DNA of 64,000 nt from Mytilus galloprovincialis (lineage: Eukaryota > Mollusca > Bivalvia > Mytilida > Mytilidae): assembly GCF_965363235.1 (NCBI RefSeq), contig NC_134848.1, forward strand, positions 63,554,681 to 63,618,680. The letters run 5' to 3'. Both the position numbers and the translations under genes were made by a program. The notes under the pieces were generated by a model. It made no database searches. It was given only the letters and a program-made list of their open reading frames with translations, and was not told the DNA's origin. Shown piece by piece: positions 59,931-64,000 of the stretch; the first letter of the stretch is position 1; each line of letters begins with the position of its first letter.

Positions 59931-60022
59931 TCCCGTGAGGCGGAGTCGAACCACCGACCTAGAGATGTCAGATTTTCTTATTCCACTACAGTCTCCCGCT
60001 CTACCAACTGAGCTATCACGGG
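59931..60022 (-). tRNA. tRNA-Tyr-GTA: tRNA-Tyr (GTA) with intron, copy 40
   Basis: Unit 42; gene as copy 1. One 3'-flank change (59917) lies beyond the terminator. Confidence 0.97.
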
Positions 60023-60328
60023 GTCTGTATACAAATGGTTAAATTGATGATTTATACGTATTTGGATGTATTGTACATTTAGTAATAAAAACAAAAAAGC
60101 GCCATCAATTGAATCTGAAACGTATATTAGGGGAAGGAGGGGCGATAATTCATTAAGATATTTCAATTAGCAAGAGTAGCAGAGAAAACAAGTAAGTAGA
60201 ATGACGGATCGGTTGCGCTTAACATATATCGCCTACAGCAATCAATACTATGAATTTGCGGATGCGTTCAATATATTAACAAGATAGCAGTGAGCGTTAA
60301 GTACCTAAAAATGATGGTCGTTACTAAG

Positions 60329-60400
60329 TCCTCGGTAGTATAGTGGTTAGTATCCCCGCCTGTCACGCGGGAGACCGGGGTTCGATTCCCCGCCGGGGAG
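60329..60400 (+). tRNA. tRNA-Asp-GTC: tRNA-Asp (GTC), copy 43
   Basis: Unit 43; as copy 1. Confidence 0.98.
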
Positions 60401-60920
60401 GACATTATTTTTTACTTGGCTTTGGATTTTCATTCTTTAATTGTCAATTTGACCGCTATAGTAACACCGGATAATAACTGTGTAAGGGTTTGAAACCAAT
60501 CCAACTGTCATATTGTTTATGCCGTAGCATCTCCAGTTCATGTCATCAGAAGACGACCAGTTAAGTTTTGAACACGTTCCCAACCTTTAAATGTGTCTAC
60601 TTTTTAGCATTCATGAGCATATTTTTGAGAAAAAAAACGCAAAGATAAACTAAACCTGACTATCACTGCATCATTAATCCTTTATGACAGATTATTTACT
60701 CATTATTATACTACATCCCGAATGTGGTGAACGAGTCGAACTAATCACATTAAAATAAACATGAGAGTGTCAATGAATGAAGGATTCTTGTAACATGTGT
60801 AAGGGCAGGACATACACTCGAATCGACACAATTTCCTTATTTCGTTCATATCAGACTCTATTCATTTTCAATGCTGAAAGACTACCGAAAAATTGAGTAT
60901 TGGCGACATTCAAAAATTTA

Positions 60921-60993
60921 TGGAGGACCCGGGCATCGATCCCGGTACCTCTCGCATGCTAAGCGAGCGCTCTACCATGTGAGCTAGTCCCCC
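60921..60993 (-). tRNA. tRNA-Ala-AGC: tRNA-Ala (AGC), copy 43
   Basis: Unit 43; gene as copy 1, TATA-like motif disrupted near 61027. Confidence 0.97.
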
Positions 60994-61286
60994 TCTTGGG
61001 TAATATGTCATTAAATAACGCCTTTATGCGTACAGATGTCATTCAGTCACTTTATCGGTTCTAACTACAGTTCAAAGTAGTCTCGAGAGCTACATTTGTA
61101 CATAATGAAGATTTATTTATATTTAGCACAATTACGTGATATGCCTACAACTGCTTTGGCGGTCGGTCGTTAAAACAAAATGAATAAGGTTGATTCGTGG
61201 TACATGCATAACAACCCGCTAATGTGCATTCGCTAAAATTCCTCGAACAATGGTAATATTTGAGAGTGAAATGGGACCAAAAAATA

Positions 61287-61378
61287 TCCCGTGAGGCGGA
61301 GTCGAACCACCGACCTAGAGATGTCAGATTTTCTTATTCCACTACAGTCTCCCGCTCTACCAACTGAGCTATCACGGG
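61287..61378 (-). tRNA. tRNA-Tyr-GTA: tRNA-Tyr (GTA) with intron, copy 41
   Basis: Unit 43; as copy 1. Last tRNA-Tyr in the window. Confidence 0.97.
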
Positions 61379-61684
61379 GTCTGTATACAAATGGTTAAAT
61401 TGATGATTTATACGTATTTGGATGTATTGTACATTTAGTAATAAAAACAAAAAAGCGCCATCAATTGAATCTGAAACGTATATTAGGGGAAGGAGGGGCG
61501 ATAATTCATTAAGATATTTCAATTAGCAAGAGTAGCAGAGAAAACAAGTAAGTAGAATGACGGATCGGTTGCGCTTAACATATATCGCCTACAGCAATCA
61601 ATACTATGAATTTGCGGATGCGTTCAATATATTAACAAGATAGCAGTGAGCGTTAAGTACCTAAAAATGATGGTCGTTACTAAG

Positions 61685-61756
61685 TCCTCGGTAGTATAGT
61701 GGTTAGTATCCCCGCCTGTCACGCGGGAGACCGGGGTTCGATTCCCCGCCGGGGAG
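61685..61756 (+). tRNA. tRNA-Asp-GTC: tRNA-Asp (GTC), copy 44
   Basis: Unit 44; as copy 1. Last intact tRNA gene in the window. Confidence 0.98.
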
Positions 61757-62278
61757 GACATTATTTTTTACTTGGCTTTGGATTTTCATTCTTTAATTGT
61801 CAATTTGACCGCTATAGTAACACCGGATAATAACTGTGTAAGGGTTTGAAACCAATCCAACTGTCATATTGTTTATGCCGTAGCATCTCCAGTTCATGTC
61901 ATCAGAAGACGACCAGTTAAGTTTTGAACACGTTCCCAACCTTTAAATGTGTCTACTTTTTAGCATTCATGAGCATATTTTTGAGAAAAAAAAAACGCAA
62001 AGATAAACTAAACCTGACTATCACTGCATCATTAATCCTTTATGACAGATTATTTACTCATTATTATACTACATCCCGAATGTGGTGAACGAGTCGAACT
62101 AATCACATTAAAATAAACATGAGAGTGTCAATGAATGAAGGATTCTTGTAACATGTGTAAGGGCAGGACATACACTCGAATCGACACAATTTCCTTATTT
62201 CGTTCATATCAGACTCTATTCATTTTCAATGCTGAAAGACTACCGAAAAATTGAGTATTGGCGACATTCAAAAATTTA

Positions 62279-62331
62279 TGGAGGACCCGGGCATCGATCC
62301 CGGTACCTCTCGCATGCTAAGCGAGCGCTCT
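62279..62331 (-). pseudogene. tRNA-Ala (AGC) copy 44, interrupted in the D loop
   Basis: The 3' 53 nt of tRNA-Ala are intact: rest of the D arm, anticodon arm, T arm, 3' acceptor strand and A73. The 5' 20 nt (GGGGGACTAGCTCACATGGT) are absent and replaced on the minus-strand 5' side by an A-run. Box A and the 5' acceptor strand are lost, so it cannot make a tRNA as it stands. It is best explained by an insertion, with the missing 5' part predicted on the far side of the insert, beyond the window. Confidence 0.92.
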
Positions 62332-62350
62332 TTTTTTTTTTATCTTTATT
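62331..62350 (-). promoter_or_regulatory. Polyadenylation signal and A-tail of the insertion
   Basis: On the minus strand: AATAAA, then 'gat', then eleven A. The last A could equally belong to the tRNA. The 3-nt gap between signal and tail is shorter than usual for a host mRNA but is seen at the 3' ends of some non-LTR retroelements. Confidence 0.6.
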
Positions 62351-62912
62351 ATATTCACAATTCATATATACATATCACAGTTTGAATTACACAAAAATAA
62401 AAACATTGCCATTAGTTATAGTCTTTTCTCTTGAATGAATCATATTTGAAACATTAATTATATATTGCGTGAAATATTTGTCACGAACATGATTGTCTGA
62501 TTATCAACTTTTGTATACTCATATTTATATATATATATATATCAATTTATATATCATAGTCAAACTCTTTCTAATCTAACATTCAGCTCATACATTCAAA
62601 ATAATAAAAAGCTTACACAGAATACAATGAAAAAATTAAAGAGTTAATTGTTTCTACAGTCTTATTGTCGAATATATTACGAACAATGATACAATCGAAA
62701 AAAAAAATCGCAAAGGGCTGGTATCCATTCCACAACGCAAATAAAATCAAAAGTATTAAATATGAAGTCAATTATCAGCAACAATAAGACAAGCAAACAA
62801 CATCACAATATAATTATCATTATTCAGCAAAAGTATTTTCCCCATTTTCTCACAGAAACATACACAATTCTCACTACAAAAAGAAATTATAAAATACTCA
62901 AAAATTAAACTG
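62351..62912 (-). other. 3' trailer of the minus-strand ORF
   Basis: About 560 bp of very AT-rich sequence between the stop codon and the AATAAA. It contains a TA microsatellite and no further ORF or RNA gene that I can support. Confidence 0.5.
62526..62542. repeat. TA dinucleotide microsatellite
   Basis: Seventeen alternating T/A bases within the trailer. Confidence 0.9.
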
Positions 62913-63821
62913 TTACAGTTTTTTATTTTTCACAAGTTTTTCCATCTCTAATATTCCTTGACGCACTGTATCAGTCATCAGTTTTGTTGTTCTTACATCT
63001 TTAAAATCGTCGGTTACCACTTTGTTAAATGTACGATAATCTCGTTCACCGCGAAGGAGAACTTCAAACTCTTTATGGTCCATATGAAATAATACAAGAC
63101 GTCCTCTTTGCGTTTTTCCAATTAATATGTCCATACCACTTCGGTTTTGTTTTAAAACAATTTTATGAATACATTTACTATCTTGTATGTTTTTATTATG
63201 TTCTTTCACTTTATCACATGTTGATGAAGTAGATACAATATCACTGTTATTCGCTTTACTCATTATACATTTTGATAATAAGTTATCTTCATCTACGGCA
63301 CACTTATTCTTTTCAATTATATCAACAGATACTATTTGTTTACTTTTATTTCCATTGTTTATAATTTTACTCGGTAAACAGGTTGGTGACATAGGCAATT
63401 CATTACCTGTATCGATTGACAGTTCTATATTAAGACTTTCTATATTATCAATGTTACCTGTAGAAGCGGAGGCCTCACACGGGTTATCGTCAAAATCCAT
63501 CACATCGGAGGTATTCGTCGATACCTTTTCACTCGGTAAATGATTATTTTCAGATGAACTACATGTATCTGAACAAATCACATCTGTATGATTCTCAATG
63601 TCAGAAATATTTACATTATCATTGTTATATTCTTTCATCCGTTTTTGGTCACGATTAACGGTAGACTTTGATTTCCTTTTAGTTTTATTGTTATCTTGAT
63701 TCGTAAAAACTATTGATATACGAGCTCTGTCATTTTCACCATGAACAGTAAAAGAAATATTACGAAATTGTTCGCATGCATTTTCTATATTACTCATCAA
63801 TAAAGATGGAAGTCTCTCCAT
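62913..63821 (-). CDS. Uncharacterised 302-residue protein
   Basis: The longest frame in the window, running from ATG at 63821 to TAA. An in-frame TGA lies five codons upstream of the ATG, which supports this start. I do not recognise the family. Residues 1-42 look folded (start MERLPSLLMSNIENACEQF). Residues 46-64 are strongly basic (KTKRKSKSTVNRDQKRMKE), a possible nuclear-localisation or nucleic-acid-binding stretch. Residues 65-215 are Asn/Ser/Asp-rich and look disordered. Residues 218-302 look folded, with a run of beta-type segments (IVLKQ, DILIG, RLVLFHM, FEVLLRG), then a Lys-rich C-terminal helix. No signal peptide, membrane span, zinc finger, reverse transcriptase or transposase signature. 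Lying inside the putative insertion, it may be the product of a mobile element or a retrocopied host gene. The frame is uninterrupted, which argues for a young copy. Confidence 0.65.
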   Translation of the reverse strand: MERLPSLLMSNIENACEQFRNISFTVHGENDRARISIVFTNQDNNKTKRKSKSTVNRDQKRMKEYNNDNVNISDIENHTDVICSDTCSSSENNHLPSEKVSTNTSDVMDFDDNPCEASASTGNIDNIESLNIELSIDTGNELPMSPTCLPSKIINNGNKSKQIVSVDIIEKNKCAVDEDNLLSKCIMSKANNSDIVSTSSTCDKVKEHNKNIQDSKCIHKIVLKQNRSGMDILIGKTQRGRLVLFHMDHKEFEVLLRGERDYRTFNKVVTDDFKDVRTTKLMTDTVRQGILEMEKLVKNKKL

Positions 63822-63851
63822 TGTATATATAATTCAAAACAATAATGAAAT

Positions 63852-64000
63852 TCACCCTCGGGTAGCCTCTTTCAATCCAACAATATTTACAATATTTAAA
63901 ACAGTTAATAAAGACGGTTTTTCCAATATCAATGAAAAAAACTTACTACTAAAACAAGTAAGAATGTTAATATTCCATATTTCAGCTTGGTAATCCGAGC
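63852..64000 (-). CDS. Possible C-terminal end of an upstream ORF (partial)
   Basis: An open minus-strand frame enters from the window edge and continues 48 codons to a TGA at 63852-63854, 30 bp before the ATG of the 302-codon ORF. The residues (start SDYQAEIWNINILTC, end GLKEATRG) match nothing I know. A GTAAGT word near 63942 could equally be a splice donor, which would make this an intron and 5' leader. Weak call. Confidence 0.25.
   Translation of the reverse strand, partial: SDYQAEIWNINILTCFSSKFFSLILEKPSLLTVLNIVNIVGLKEATRG

Larger units (their letters stand above)
58886..60241. repeat. Unit 42, 1,356 bp
   Basis: Complete gene set with the 4-bp deletion. Private changes at 58904, 59670 and 59917. 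Confidence 0.95.
60242..61597. repeat. Unit 43, 1,356 bp
   Basis: Complete gene set with the 4-bp deletion. A private two-base change lies in the Ala-Tyr spacer near 61193. Confidence 0.95.
3996..62331. repeat. Tandem array of a tRNA-Asp / tRNA-Ala / tRNA-Tyr unit, 44 units in whole or part
   Basis: The first unit begins at 'tcaatactatgaatttgcgg', and this start recurs every 1,360 bp. Order within a unit: Tyr-Asp spacer, tRNA-Asp (+), spacer, tRNA-Ala (-), spacer, tRNA-Tyr (-), spacer. Asp and Ala are tail to tail; Tyr and the next Asp are head to head. Units 1-38 are full length. Units 39-44 differ in length: 1015, 925, 1270, 1356, 1356 and 734 bp (the last cut short). The array starts abruptly at 3996 and ends inside a tRNA-Ala gene at 62331. 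Confidence 0.97.
61598..62331. repeat. Unit 44, partial, cut inside tRNA-Ala
   Basis: It carries tRNA-Asp and the Asp-Ala spacer (with an A-run of 10 instead of 8 near 61986) and stops 53 nt into tRNA-Ala, where a T-run begins. Confidence 0.95.
62332..64000 (-). mobile_element. Putative polyadenylated insertion in tRNA-Ala (3' part; runs off the window)
   Basis: Read on the minus strand, this block carries an ORF, a ~570-bp trailer, AATAAA (62345-62350), 'gat' and an 11-base A-run that abuts the tRNA-Ala remnant. A genomic A-tail next to a polyadenylation signal, sitting inside a gene, is the signature of target-primed reverse transcription: a non-LTR-type element or a retrocopied mRNA. I see no reverse transcriptase in the visible part. 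The 5' end lies beyond 64000, so neither length nor target-site duplication can be read. Alternatives are a rearrangement that chanced on an A-run, or a DNA element; the Dada superfamily of DNA transposons is known to target multicopy small-RNA genes, including tRNA genes. Confidence 0.55.

Noticed and set aside
3996-62331. CRISPR-like or bacterial reading of the regular array
   Set aside because: The period is 1,360 bp with whole tRNA genes; intron-bearing tRNA-Tyr, no encoded CCA and pol III signals place it in a eukaryotic nucleus.
3996-62331. Mitochondrial tRNA cluster or nuclear mitochondrial copy
   Set aside because: All three tRNAs have full canonical arms, G3-U70 tRNA-Ala, an intron-bearing tRNA-Tyr and pol III boxes typical of cytosolic nuclear genes.
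62229-62438. A 69-codon plus-strand frame across the array/insert boundary
   Set aside because: It reads through the antisense of tRNA-Ala and the T-run; a chance frame.
63029-63543. Two overlapping plus-strand frames (63029-63232 and 63187-63543)
   Set aside because: Both lie antisense to the longer 302-codon ORF and show hydrophobic, AT-driven composition typical of shadows.

Overview
This is animal (metazoan) nuclear DNA, most likely from a marine mussel (Mytilidae). The evidence for an animal is eukaryotic tRNA genes with internal pol III boxes, no encoded CCA and a short tRNA-Tyr intron. The evidence for a mussel is weaker: the left flank holds dispersed repeats that I recognise from memory as common in mytilid genomes, and I could not search to confirm this.

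Layout. (1) Positions 1-3995 are AT-rich, gene-poor DNA filled with old interspersed repeats: three pieces of one dispersed repeat family, a SINE-like element, a 354-bp terminal-inverted-repeat element with a TA target duplication, and a 583-bp palindromic element. (2) Positions 3996-62331 are one tandem array of a tRNA-gene unit. Each full unit is 1,360 bp and holds tRNA-Asp(GTC) on the + strand, then tRNA-Ala(AGC) and intron-bearing tRNA-Tyr(GTA) on the - strand. There are 38 full-length units, then two units that have lost tRNA-Tyr, three units carrying a 4-bp deletion, and a last partial unit. I count 44 Asp, 43 intact plus 1 interrupted Ala, and 41 Tyr genes: 128 intact tRNA genes in 58 kb. 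About the first 35 units look identical by eye; variants appear only towards the right end. (3) Positions 62332-64000 are foreign to the array. They hold a 302-codon minus-strand ORF whose trailing region ends in AATAAA and an A-run joined directly to the middle of a tRNA-Ala gene. This looks like the 3' end of a polyadenylated insertion (retroelement or retrocopy) in the last visible tRNA-Ala.

How the parts work together. Each tRNA gene is a self-contained pol III cassette with box A, box B, a run of five or six T just downstream, and an AT-rich TATA-like motif roughly 20-35 bp upstream. The array is a high-copy factory for three cytosolic tRNAs. Its homogeneous body and decayed right edge are what unequal crossing-over and gene conversion leave behind, although an assembly effect in so uniform an array must be excluded. 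Nearly all short reading frames in the array are antisense or spacer shadows of the tRNA genes and are not annotated as proteins.
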